Under the pieces are notes generated by a model that was not told the origin of the DNA, searched no databases, and saw only the letters and a list, made by a program, of their open reading frames with translations. Below are positions 22,096 through 32,223 of a stretch of 64,000 nt of DNA, piece after piece (position 1 is the stretch's first letter; the number at the start of each line of letters is the position of its first letter). The DNA is from Neurospora tetraspora (Eukaryota > Ascomycota > Sordariomycetes > Sordariales > Sordariaceae). The stretch covers positions 5,580,001 through 5,644,000 of the forward strand of contig NW_026944384.1 in NCBI RefSeq assembly GCF_033439725.1, in the 5' to 3' direction. Both the position numbers and the translations under genes were made by a program.

Positions 22096-23808
22096 TTACT
22101 TCCTCAGCACAGCATCATAAAGCCCAGCAACACCCGTCACCGCCGCACCAACCAACACGCCCTTCCACCCACTGTATAAGGCTCCATTAATCCTCGCGAC
22201 GGCATCAGAATCCAACCACCCACCGAGCGTCACGCCCTGGGCATACACCACATAGGTAATCAACGCCTTAACAATCGAGAACGTGACCGGATCAACCGCG
22301 TACTCCGGCTCCCGCTTGCTCAACTCCCTGCTCTGTCTCCTAGTCGTCGGGCCCGAGTTGGTAGAGAACGAATTCGAGTGCGCCACCGACAAGTTGAAGA
22401 AGTAACCAAACAATGAAGGGAGGATCAAGCTAGTGGTAGTCCACACCAAAGCGGGGATCCAGAACCCGGCCGTCACCAAAGCGAACATGTCGGGAACGTA
22501 GACGGGGTACTCATCCCAGCCGAGCATGCCTCCGAGAAGCTTGACGGCGGGGATGGTGAAGGCGTAGCGGTCGGGGATGACTTCCTTGCGGAGGAAGTAG
22601 AGCTCGAAGGCGGCGACGGCGACGGCGATGCTGTTAACGGTGGACAGGCTCTCGCGGACGGTCTCGGCCTTTTCGTGGATGCCGGAGCGTTGGTAGAGGT
22701 CCGTGACGCGGTTGCGCACGGCGACGGTGCCGGACTCGACGACTTGCACGAGCTCGGCTTGGGAGGCGGGCAAGCGAAGGGTGGAGGTGGAGAAGGTGTT
22801 GTTGAGTTGGGAGAGCGCATGCCCTGGGTTCTGGACGTTCTGGACGGCGGATTGGGCGGTGGAGACGATAGCGTCTTGGGTTACTTGAGCGGCAGCTTGG
22901 AGGACTTCCGAGGGCGCGGGAGCTTGCTTGGAATCGGGCTCGGGGGATGGGGATGTGGTGGATGGGATGGAGTCGGACCTGTGAGGAATGGTTGTTAGTT
23001 TGATGTTTTGTCATTTCTGGGTAGAGACTGTAGACTTACTCTTCAATGGTAGCAGCAGGAATCTCGACCTCGACCTTGTTGGTGGCCCTCCGCCTGGGAG
23101 CTCGGTTGGGGGTCACATCGCTTTCGCGCTTAATGGGCGACTGGCGAGCGCGGCTGTTGAAGTAGGAGGTGAAGCGCGAGTCGGAGGAGAAACGGTTCGC
23201 GTTCTGGGAGAGGAAGTTGTCGAGCTGTTGTTCGATATCGCTCTTCTTCAGACCATCAAGGCTGGGTGTTTTGTTAGCAAAGCTCCGATGAAAGGCATTG
23301 TATGAATGCCCAAAGGGTTGGCGCAAGCAGTGATTGGGGATCCCAAACGGGATGGAATGTCAACAAAGGAGCCAGGTACGCGAGGCGGCATGCGGCACGC
23401 AGGCGCGGGGAGCTTCCGGCCCTTGTCTGTTCCTGGGGAGGTACAGCAGGTCCGGCAAGGCAGGGCGTCATCGAATGCCTTTCGGTACTAGTAACGCCAT
23501 CACCAAGACATGTCTGCTCGCTTGAGACTGAACATGGAAGCTTCCCTTAAGCTTGGTTAGGGTTAGAGGGGATAACATGGGAAGGAGAGCTCAGCCTTGC
23601 GCGGAGTGGGCGCGCGCGCGAGGCGCAAAGCGAAACCGAAAAGTAAACAAAACAAGACCATTGTCATGACCCATCGCCAGCCCACGAGCTATGGCAAAAA
23701 CGAACAACGCAAGAAGCGTACATACCCAGTGAGACCGATCTCCTTCGCCAACTCAACCAAATCCGACTTGCGCTGCCTCGCGAGCCAGCTGTTTGTGGTG
23801 CCCGACAT
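22096..23808 (-). CDS. SAP-like domain protein with C-terminal membrane segments
   Basis: Exons on the minus strand are 23726-23808, 23040-23261 and 22096-22978, giving 395 residues. The introns have GTATGT and GTAAGT donors and a GCTAAC branch site. Intron 1 is long (464 nt). Residues about 7-45 (SWLARQRKSDLVELAKEIGL, then LDGLKKSDIEQQLDNFL) form a SAP/HeH-like two-helix motif. A basic Ser/Arg linker follows, then a Ser/Pro/Gln stretch. The C-terminal half has four hydrophobic segments, about 216-231, 266-298, 334-352 and 373-389, the second long enough to be a hairpin. SAP/HeH plus membrane segments recalls inner-nuclear-membrane proteins, but I see no MAN1/Src1 C-terminal domain. The function is unknown to me. 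Confidence 0.78.
23555..23566 (+). promoter_or_regulatory. Telobox-like motif in intron 1
   Basis: GGTTAGGGTTAG inside the 464-nt first intron of the SAP-like gene, about 240 bp downstream of its start codon. It is flanked by GC-rich GCGCGCGCGC sequence. Regulatory use is inferred. Confidence 0.3.
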
Positions 23809-24408
23809 GTTTGCTGTCTGTGGTGATATCTCGGGTCGCAACGTGATACTTGGTCAATGGTGTATGGTGTCGTAATGGTTGCCCTGATGATGCGATCACG
23901 CGTGTATTGGTAATGATAATGCGCTTGTTTTGAATAAGTGTGGGATGCGATAATGGATAAAGCTCGAGTACAATGGTGGTGTTGTTTTGGGAGAGATACC
24001 CGAGCTTGAGGCAGTGGAGGGTGAAGCTGCCGGTGTGGGTGGGTGGGTGGTGAGCAGAGCTGGCCCGCAGTGGAAGGGCCCGGTGAGTGGGCGGGAGCCC
24101 TGTCGGTAGTGACGTGTGTTGGATGGATCCCCTGTAAACTGAGCTAACCGACCCTGAGCTGAGGAAAAAGCACGGACGTTATCTGCCACTACGGTACCAC
24201 AGGAAAATGAAACATTGTGCAACGTGTTTCTGGTGATCACCTGCCTTGTTGCTCATTTTATGCGTGACACTGCGAGTTATCACTAGTGTTCGGGGAGGCC
24301 AGCAAGCTGTCCTCGACCCTTCCCTGAGGGTGTAAGGCTGGATCTTGGGTTGTGGCCCGTGCAGAGCTGGATTCTGGGGTGTCCGTACAAAGGGTCCGTA
24401 CACCCACC

Positions 24409-24523
24409 CGCGCCCAATATGCCTCCCAGAGCCGCCCGGACTACCTCTTCCTCTCGGTGCACCTCGCGGGCACCTCGCGGGAGAGCAGTGGTCCGGGGGG
24501 CTCTGGGAGGCATGTTGGGCGCG
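24409..24523. repeat. Imperfect inverted repeat, 36-nt arms
   Basis: The left arm 24409-24444 (begins CGCGCCCAATATGCCTCCCA) and the right arm 24488-24523 are reverse complements with 33 of 36 matches. They are separated by a 43-nt spacer with a direct repeat of ACCTCGCGGG. Two of the three mismatches are C/T transitions. It could form a long hairpin if transcribed. It may be a small MITE or a remnant of two inverted element copies. No target-site duplication is obvious to me. Confidence 0.75.
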
Positions 24524-24685
24524 GCGTAATGTTCGATTCACAGTATTTATTGGAGTGGAAAGGAGATTTTGCACGACGCGTACGGGTTGAAAGCAGTCCT
24601 TAACAGTAATTGCACAATAAATGTCAGGCCTAACAATTCTTTTTGCGGACAATTTGCGGGAAAAACGGCCCGTGCAGTAGCTAGA

Positions 24686-24736
24686 TGTTAGTGCATGCGG
24701 GGTTCTGTATAGGGACGCCCGCGAAGAGCACTAACA
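24686..24736. repeat. Bulged hairpin
   Basis: TGTTAGTGC (24686-24694) pairs with GCACTAACA (24728-24736), and inside it GCGGG (24697-24701) pairs with CCCGC (24718-24722). It lies about 110 bp before the candidate gene start at 24845. Confidence 0.6.
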
Positions 24737-24844
24737 CCCTACCCGCACTTTTTTGGGGGTAAGCTGCTATTAGTATATAGAGGACTTCTTCAACGCGTCC
24801 GCGTTTCATCAACTTCAATCATCAGTTCGACACTCACCAACAAA

Positions 24845-25407
24845 ATGCCAGACGAGTGGGCCAACGGGCGGGCGGGAAAGAGTGGAGAGCGGGGAACCTC
24901 AACTTTCTGTTGGGCCATGCTGCGGATCCTGGGCATTCGCTTCACGCCTAACCCTCCATACATAAATAACCCTGAACGACTGTTGGTGTCCGAGATCGAA
25001 AACACCATTTCGCACCAAATAAACACTTTGTTTACAATGAGAATGAACATTCAACTACACATTACTCTACGTATGCTATTAACGACTACATTCTCATTAT
25101 TTCCATCTGCCATAAATGGAATCAGTACGAGGTGCTTGAGAAGGCGTTGCTCTCCACAAGAGGAGTCATAACAGCCGTCTGAACTTGACAAAGTAAGAGC
25201 CCGATACTGCTAATAGGGAGTTGACACTTGAAAGATGCCGGCGGATGAGGAGGTGAGTCTTGCTCCGACCTTATTTTTCATATTCTCCACTTCTTTCTTG
25301 CCCTTCCTACCGCTCAGTTTGTCCTCCTATGCTTCGCCACTTCCTATGTTTCCCTCCTTTCCCCCGGCGACTTTACCTCCTACTCCCCCAGCATTCATCT
25401 TTACTGA
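24845..25407 (+). CDS. Doubtful small gene, possibly four exons
   Basis: The ATG at 24845 has a good context (CACCAACAAAATG) after a pyrimidine-rich, ATCATC-containing leader, and opens 75 codons starting MPDEWANGRA. Reading straight on gives 108 residues to a stop near 25171. A spliced alternative also stays in frame: 24845-25070, 25141-25192, 25235-25252 and 25392-25407, with donors GTATGC, GTAAGA and GTGAGT and a last acceptor CCCCCAG. One proposed intron is only 42 nt and some acceptors are weak. The last exon would overlap the end of the alpha-kinase gene on the other strand. No domain is recognised. It may be a lineage-specific gene or chance. Confidence 0.28.
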
Positions 25408-28049
25408 ACCTTAAAGGCTGGGTCAAAGGCGAAAAGCTTCGCCGCGGATTCCCGAACATCATGGTCGGGACAGTAACGCGGAATATTCTTTCCCTGGGAC
25501 TCGTAAAAGAACTTCGAGACCTCGAACTCGTGGTGCGGTACGCCCCAAGTAGAGCAAACCTGCCTCACCATGAACTTGTCCAACTGCGGCAAACACTCGT
25601 CGCACCAGTGATATCCAGACGGACCTGAACGTTCCGAGGTCGCCGCCTGAGCCTGACTCAAGATTTTCCCGCACAGCTTGTTCGAGCAGCAAAATGCCGC
25701 CATATCTCCGATGCCGTGGCTGAGCCTTTCTATGCCACGCCAGTGTTTTCTGAACTGCATCGGCTTGTCGTCACCATCCACTAGACTTTGTCCGTTGCTC
25801 TGCAATCCGAGCTGGCGGCAAAGCTTGTTGCGCTCGTGCCAAGCGAAGAAAAACATGAACCCTTCGGCACCCAGATTGGTCTGAGACAGCGAAAACCGGT
25901 ACGGGTCGAGCGTGTGGACGGCCGGGTCCGTCATCATCTTGCCCACACCCTGCAGGTCGCAGACGAGGAACCGGCCATGCGAACGTTCAAACGTAAAATG
26001 CGAAAAGGCCTGAGCAGCCAGGTTGGATGGGTCTTCTGCGAGCTCGGGGTCGTCGTTGGCGTAGCCGGCGTTGCCGTTATACTTGATGTATTTTCCGTCG
26101 AGGAAAGGCTCGATGTACATGCACTTGCCCTTGCGCTCGCCCATGTTGTCACATTTGAAACAGGACGTCACCACAAAGTCGATTGCATGTTCCGGGCTGT
26201 CCCCCAAAAGCAGGTTGAATTCGAGCGCGAAGGCCTTGCAAAGAGCTTGAGAGCGCATGTCCTCCGCTAGGTGGGCAAGAGTGCGACGGCGTGAATCTTG
26301 GCCGCCGTCGTCATCGTCATCATACTTGGAGTTGTCGTCCTTGAATTCTTTAACGACATAACGGTTCGTCGAAGACTCGGTGCGCGCAAATGAGGCCAGG
26401 CGCAGTGCCCCCTCGGCGAAAGGTGTCTTGCGCTTGCGAAGATTCAGCTTCAGCACGCTGACGGTTATGTTGTCATCAGATTCCATCAGGTCGTCGAGCG
26501 TGTTACCTGTTCCCTTTAGAGGGGCGCAGCCGGGCATTCCGGTGACACTGCCACCGTTCACTGAGAATCCCTCTCCACTGAGAGTCTCGTCGAACCACTC
26601 CAGGTTGTCCCATTACGCTGGACCTTCTTCCAGCTTAATGCTGGGGCGGTTGCTGGAGACCTCTTCATCCTCATGAATGGATCCAAGGTCAACGCAGCTT
26701 GATTTCTGGGTGTTAGTCCCTCCCGGCACTCTTCTACTGCTTGCACGGAGAGTGAAAGCTCTCGTAGCGGTGCTAATAGCCGAAGTAGTGACGGCCTTCA
26801 CGACGAGATCCTGTAGTGCGCTGAATGTGATGCCCAACTCGGCCTCTCGAAACAGCAGGCGGCCGCTCGGAAGCCCGTTTTTCTTACTGGGGTTGCTCAC
26901 TTTGCCGCAGTAAGCGTTTTGCTTGCTTAGCATACAGTCGCCCCCAACGGCGGCGTACTCGTCCAGAAAGGCCCGAGCCATCCAGTCTGTACACGATCTG
27001 ATGCGAAGCAGGACGTAGTTGATCTTTGAGCCTATCATTCGCTTGAGTAGTGGCTGATAAGTCAGTTTGTGAGGCTCGCTTCCTGGGTTGGGATAAGTAT
27101 CACTCCAGTCGCCAAGGTTGTGCAGTGTACGGCCGTGAGGAGGGGCGTCGGCGATGTGAATGATGACTCGCGTCTGATGCTTCCAATTCGCATCGAGCGC
27201 TTGCTGAAGTCCCCCAAGAACATCTTCGGGAAGGTCATCTCCGCCGGTGGCGACTAGGCTGTCGAGGAAGGATCGCACTTCATCGGTAGACTGCGTAAAG
27301 TCCAGGAATTGGATATTTGGGTTGTCAAGGTGGTCTTTGTAGCCCACCATAGCAACCCTGACTTGGGATTTTGCGCTCTCGATGTATGGGCCCATTGACC
27401 CTGTGGTATCGATGAGAAATAGGAGATCGGTCGAACAAACAGACTTGAACAGCCCTGCCGTAGACCTCCTTGGCGCATTGGAAATCGCCTCACACTCCTG
27501 GCTCTTGAGCTGTCTAAGCCTGCATGCCTCTTCTTGTGTTGTCAAAGTCGGGCTGCTGGCCTTGAGTGTGAGCATATCTAACTGGGTGCGCAACCGCTCG
27601 TTCTCCTCCAAGATGTCTCGCATTTGTTTGCGGACATTTGTCTGAGTGCTACTCGAGGAGCCGAAGGGAGAGACAGAGGCCCTGCTACGAGAAACCGCAT
27701 GCCCGTTACCGTTGGACTCGAGATCATCCTGTGTCGGGGTCAAGAAGCTTGCGGAATTGGTGGTTGCTCTTGAGCTCACAGTTTTGGAAGTTCGGGATGC
27801 TACAAAAGTATCGGTCGAACCAGTTGGGGTGAGGACCAGAGGAGTGCGAGAACTGGAGGTGCTGGACTGCGAAGGAGTCTTAAGACGGCCGTTGACTCTT
27901 GCTCGCAACAGTGCTTCGGCTCCTAAAGCACCACGTTCACGTCCGTTGCGATATATAGTGGTGGACGGCGTTGGTGCAGTGGGCATGCTGGATGTTGTGG
28001 ATGCCGTGGACGACGGTCCCGTTCCGTGTTTGCTGGGGGGCTGCGCCAT
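25401..28049 (-). CDS. VWA domain / alpha-kinase protein, frame interrupted by one TAA
   Basis: From the ATG at 28049, 478 codons run to an in-frame TAA (26615-26613). The same frame then continues open for 403 codons to a second TAA at 25401. The N part has a coiled-coil stretch (about 139-165) and a von Willebrand A domain from about residue 207, with MIDAS residues DTTGSM and the GGDDLPEDV motif typical of VWA-kinases. The second part is an alpha-kinase (MHCK/EF2K type): VVKEF, then CMYIEPFLDGKYIKY, then the catalytic FLVCDLQGV with TDPAVHT, then NLGAEGF. It ends with a Cys-rich tail (HWCDEC). The usual zinc motif HxCNxxC reads HERNKLC. The family (Dictyostelium VwkA-like) needs both halves on one chain. 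Splicing out of the TAA, readthrough, or recent inactivation are all open. Confidence 0.75.
26613..26615 (-). other. In-frame TAA between VWA and kinase domains
   Basis: The codons around it read ...LEEGPA-TAA-WDNLEWFDETLSGEGF in a single uninterrupted frame. The sequence GC|GTAATG at the stop can act as a weak 5' splice site. In-frame acceptors exist 39 nt (CTCTCAG) and 69 nt (GGTGGCAG) downstream. Confidence 0.85.
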
Positions 28050-30123
28050 CTTCAGTCCGTGATCGATTCCCTGAGGAGGTTGCTGCAATGTTGGATGGTG
28101 TAAGTGGAAGAGATATCAAGAGACTGGAAGTCAAACCCTCAAAATGCGTGCGTGGGGTCGTCCTGACAAAGACCCTCCACTGGGACACCAAACGCCCTTC
28201 ACTCGGGCACTAAAGGCGGTGACTGTTGACGGGTCCGTCAAATCGGCAGGTGCCCGATCTTACTTAAGGTGCAGGCTACCAGGTAAGTGAAAACCGGCAG
28301 AAGCGGCAAGTGTTGCGTAACCATGCAGGTCATGTAAAGGCAACAAGTGCCAGGAAATGTAATCATTGGAAAAGGGATCCTTGGTCCAGTCGGCATGTAG
28401 GGATTTTGTGTCCTGATATTTCACGGTGTTTTTCAAACGCAGAAGGGTTGAACGAGCAAGTGGTCGGAAAGGGCGCTTGGGCACAATCCTGGACGTTTCC
28501 TTCTAGAAAGTACTCGCTCTCCTTAGACCATTATTCCAGGCAAACTAACGCCTTTGGCTTCCACTACACGTACCATCATGTCCGTCGTCTTGTTTCTACA
28601 ATCCAGCCCTGGTTTGTTTCTTAGTTTGGTACAAAAAACGCCCATTTCCACTCTCGAGCCACTGAAAGTGGAAAAGCATTCGGACTTCAAACGGACAGGT
28701 GCCGTAGGGGATTACCCTCTTATATTTTCCAATCTTCGGGAGCTCGAAGGAGACGGATAGAGGCATTAAAAACAGGCTTCTGTGGCGTATTAGGCCCTGG
28801 TCATTGTCCATCGCTACAAACGAAGACCAGTTTGAGGCCAATGAGAGCTCCAAATTGCCCCCTGCTCAACTTCTCAACCCATGGCCGAAGACCCAAACTA
28901 ACAAACAAACCAGTATTGAGAATTGTACAGTCCATACTTCATCATGGTCAGCGTAGGACTCAAAAGCTCTTGGCTAGTTGACGACGATGGTGGCTGGATT
29001 GCGGTTGAGTTAATAGAATAGCGGTTGGTTGTTCAAGAGGTGATTGCCCACAAACCGAGAGACCTCTTCCATGAAAATGCATCAGTTCTATTGCTACCTC
29101 CCAAATCCAGGTCCCAAACACTCCTTCCCAGATGTTGTCCACGTTTCAACGGTAGAGAGGTATGCGACTTCCAAGATGGCTTGGACTGCCAATAAACGTG
29201 TAAGTCGCTTCCCGGTCCCCTGTTTTACAACCTGGTCATTGAAGCAATCTGGGAGCCTCCCAATGTCTTTCCTGCCTATTCTGATGTCCATGTGGTCTAC
29301 AAGTCCACTATCTTTAACCTATGCTTCTGTCACAAGACGACACAATTTGTCTCAAGTGACTTCCTTCCCCCTCCTCACACAACACGACTAGGGATCGACT
29401 TTCTCTTGAGAGCGCAAGATATCGGAAGTTGCCTTCAGACACTAGGTAGTACTTCATCTCGTAAACAGCTGACCCGGACTCAGGAGAAGGAGTCTGGCTT
29501 AGATGTTAGTTTCGTCATTCCCCAATGATTCAAACAAGTCTCGACACGTTACGAGGTGCCTTCCAAGTAGAACCCAACTCTTCCATCCCATCTCTTCAAC
29601 AAGGGCACAGCCCGCAACTGAGCCCCTCCCTATGGGCTATATGTATTACTTCCCGCGTAGTTACTTCCGTGGTAAGCTGGTAGGTTGGATGGCGCAGCGG
29701 TCCTGTGTGTCAGTCGACCCCCGCCTTCCCTCCTCCCCCCGGCTCTCATGTACGCTGCGCGTTCGAACCCGGAACCAGCTGTAAGTCCACATCTTTTTTT
29801 TGTTTCTTTTTTTTTCCTGCTTTCGTTGTCCTCAAGCTAGAGTCTAACTTGAGTGGATAGGTACTCAAACGCCGACGATTACACAAGTTCCGCAGTCCAG
29901 GGTTTACTCCCTGGTGGGGTGTTCTTTTGGCTTCTTTTCCTTTTGGGCCTTTTTGCGCCTCAAGCAACTCAATATGTGATAGATGACCACCATAGAGTTG
30001 CCCGTATCGTATCGCGTTGTTTCACTGTCTAAGTAAGTCTTTGTACAAGTCACACCGTTCCATCTCCCTTCTCCTCACCACCTTTAAACTTTTCCTCGTC
30101 ATAGAAACCTTCCAACGCCAGGC
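28050..30123. other. Intergenic region with a Pol III-like element
   Basis: The region upstream of the alpha-kinase gene and downstream of the P450 gene. The only structured element I see is the tRNA-like unit at 29683-29801. No protein gene is supported. Confidence 0.45.
29683..29801 (+). ncRNA. Degenerate tRNA-like Pol III unit
   Basis: An A-box match TGGCGCAGCGG (29690-29700), a B-box-like CGTTCGAACCC (29760-29770) and a T8 run (29794-29801) are spaced like an intron-containing tRNA gene. An acceptor-like pairing exists between 29683-29689 and 29774-29780, but with G-U pairs and one mismatch. The T stem pairs at only two of five positions, and no anticodon arm fits. AGCTGG (29675-29680) and CCAGCT (29775-29780) also form a flanking inverted repeat, with GCGCAG/CTGCGC inside. 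It is best read as a tRNA pseudogene or a tRNA-derived element. Confidence 0.4.
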
Positions 30124-31525
30124 CTAGCACAACCCCTCATCCCCCACAAACCTCTCCTTCCCCCTCCTCACAAACCTCACCGGCACATGCCTCCCTCCCG
30201 TCAACTTGAGCGTCACCACCGACTGAGCCTGATGAAGCGTGTCGTTCGCCTTCTTTTGAGCCTTCGCATACACCTCCCTCTGTTCCTCCACACCCATCTT
30301 CTGCACCTCTTCATCACTCGCCCACTCATCCACCGCCAACTCAACCGAGTACTTCTGAAACAGCACCGCAATGGCAGCGACCATCTCCACCATCGCAATC
30401 CTCCTCCCCAGGCAGGAGCGCGCGCCGTCAGAGAAGGGGATGAACGACCCTCTCACGGGCCGGAAGAGGGTAGGCGAGGTATCGAGGCCTTGGTACCCGC
30501 CGTAGTTCTCTTCCTGCTGTTTTTCCTCCTTCTCGTCCGCGGTTGACTGCCCCTGGGACATGGAAGGCAAGTACCACCTATCAGGCAACCACTCATCCAG
30601 ATCACCCGCGTCTCCACCCTTCGTCTTGTCAAGAGCAGGCCAATACCTCTTGTTCCTCTGCACAGCTGATATAACCGGCATGACGGGCATCATAGCCGGC
30701 ATCTGATGTTTTTGTCCTTCATCCTGCAACCACTGATCCGTGTCCGCCACTCTCTTGGGCGTGACCACCACCGGAGGAATCAGTCGCAGGGTTTCGTTAA
30801 TCACGGCACCGATGTAACTAGCTAGCAAGGCGTTGATGCTCTTCTCGTAGTCCCACGTCTCTGGATCGGAATCCCGTCCAAAAATGGCGTCAATGTCTTG
30901 TTGAACTCGGCGCTGCGCTTCGGGGTGGATAGCCAGCTCAATCAGCGTAAAGTGCGTGACATTGGCCGTAGTCTCGTGTCCAGCGAGGGTCATGATGAAC
31001 GCGTTGCCCATGATCTCGCTGTCCTCCAGCTTCGTCGCGCCGTCGCTCTTCTCCGAGGAAGAAGGGTCATACTTGCTCCTGACCAGCTGACCCATGATAT
31101 TCATCCCCTCCCTCTCCTGCACTCCCGCCCGAATATCCTCCACCTTCTCTTTCAGGAAAGCGTTCATGTACTTGGTATAGTTAACTTTGGCCTCCCACGC
31201 CTCGTGCAACTTTGATCCCCACGATCCCCAACGTGAGGGAATCCGCTTGAGGATAGCAGAAGGAATAAGCAGCAAAACCACAATCCGCTCCAAAACCGTC
31301 GCCAACGAATCCGCAAACGTCATCGAATACCCGCTGGGCGGCTGCAAACTCCCGTACTTGGCCAGCTTCGGATCCACGTCACTAGGCATCTGCTCGTGCG
31401 GCCAAAGCAGCTTCAGTCCAAAGCCGACGTACCCAATGATATTCAGCGCCCAGCGCATGGTATCGTGTTCCAGAGTCGTAATCGTGCCCGTCATCTCCAC
31501 ATCCCCTTCCCCTCCCGCCTCTTGC

Positions 31526-31558
<33 letters not shown>

Positions 31559-32223
31559 GAAGAAGAAGAAAACCACCCCCCAACCATCCCCCCCGTCTGC
31601 CTCACCGCCTCCCTAAACGTATGACCCGCATTCCGCTCATTAAAACTCGCGCTGGTAACCTTCCTATGCATCCTCCAGACCTGTCCCTCAGTCGTAACCA
31701 CATTGCTCCCAAAAATCTCCAGGATCCCATACTGCCGCGTATCCTTGGGGAACGCCTCCCGCCTGCTCATTACCGAATAAATGACGCCCGCGTCGGAGGT
31801 GTAGCAAGCCAGGCCGTTCCAGCTGGCCACCAGAAAAGTGTCGGAGCCTAAACGGGCAAAGTGCGAGCGCGGCGAGGGGTGGTATTCCCAGTCGGGCGTC
31901 ATGACGAAGATGTAGGAGGAGTAGAGGCAAGAAGGAAAAAGGCGGGTGAGGATAGGCAGAAAAAAGTGGCGGGTTGTGAGCCAGAGGGGGGAGAGGGGGT
32001 AGATTGCTTTGTGGTTGCATCATGTTTAGTTTCTTGGTATGGTATCGTCCGTCTAGATGAGATGAGATGGGGAGAAGCGGAGAAGAAAGAACAACTTACG
32101 GGTAATGAGAACAGGATACCCAGCTTTACGGGCTTTGGCAATGTTGGTTTTGAAGCCGGCGTAGATCTTGTAGGTCGCCCAGGCCAGGAAGAGCCCGAAG
32201 AGGGCGAGGAGGTTGAGTCTCAT
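30124..32223 (-). CDS. Cytochrome P450 monooxygenase
   Basis: Exon 1 (32100-32223, starting MRLNLLALFGLFLAW) joins exon 2 (30124-32006) across a 93-nt GTAAGT...AAAG intron, giving 668 residues. An N-terminal hydrophobic segment anchors it in the ER membrane. Landmarks are the I-helix LAGHETT (about residue 383), the K-helix ExxR in NETLRL (about 443), and the heme loop FSDGARSCLG (about 568) with the thiolate Cys. The length exceeds the usual 500-540 because of Ser/Gly and charged insertions, including a (GS)n run at about 31533-31570 encoded by a CCAGAA hexamer repeat. The substrate cannot be inferred, and no biosynthetic cluster partners lie nearby. Confidence 0.9.

Noticed and set aside
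26613-26661. A 46-nt intron starting at GTCCAG to remove the TAA
   Set aside because: Its length shifts the frame away from the alpha-kinase, and GTCCAG is a poor donor.
29683-29781. A functional intron-containing tRNA
   Set aside because: The T stem pairs at only two of five positions and no anticodon stem-loop with U33 fits, so only a degenerate tRNA-like element is claimed.
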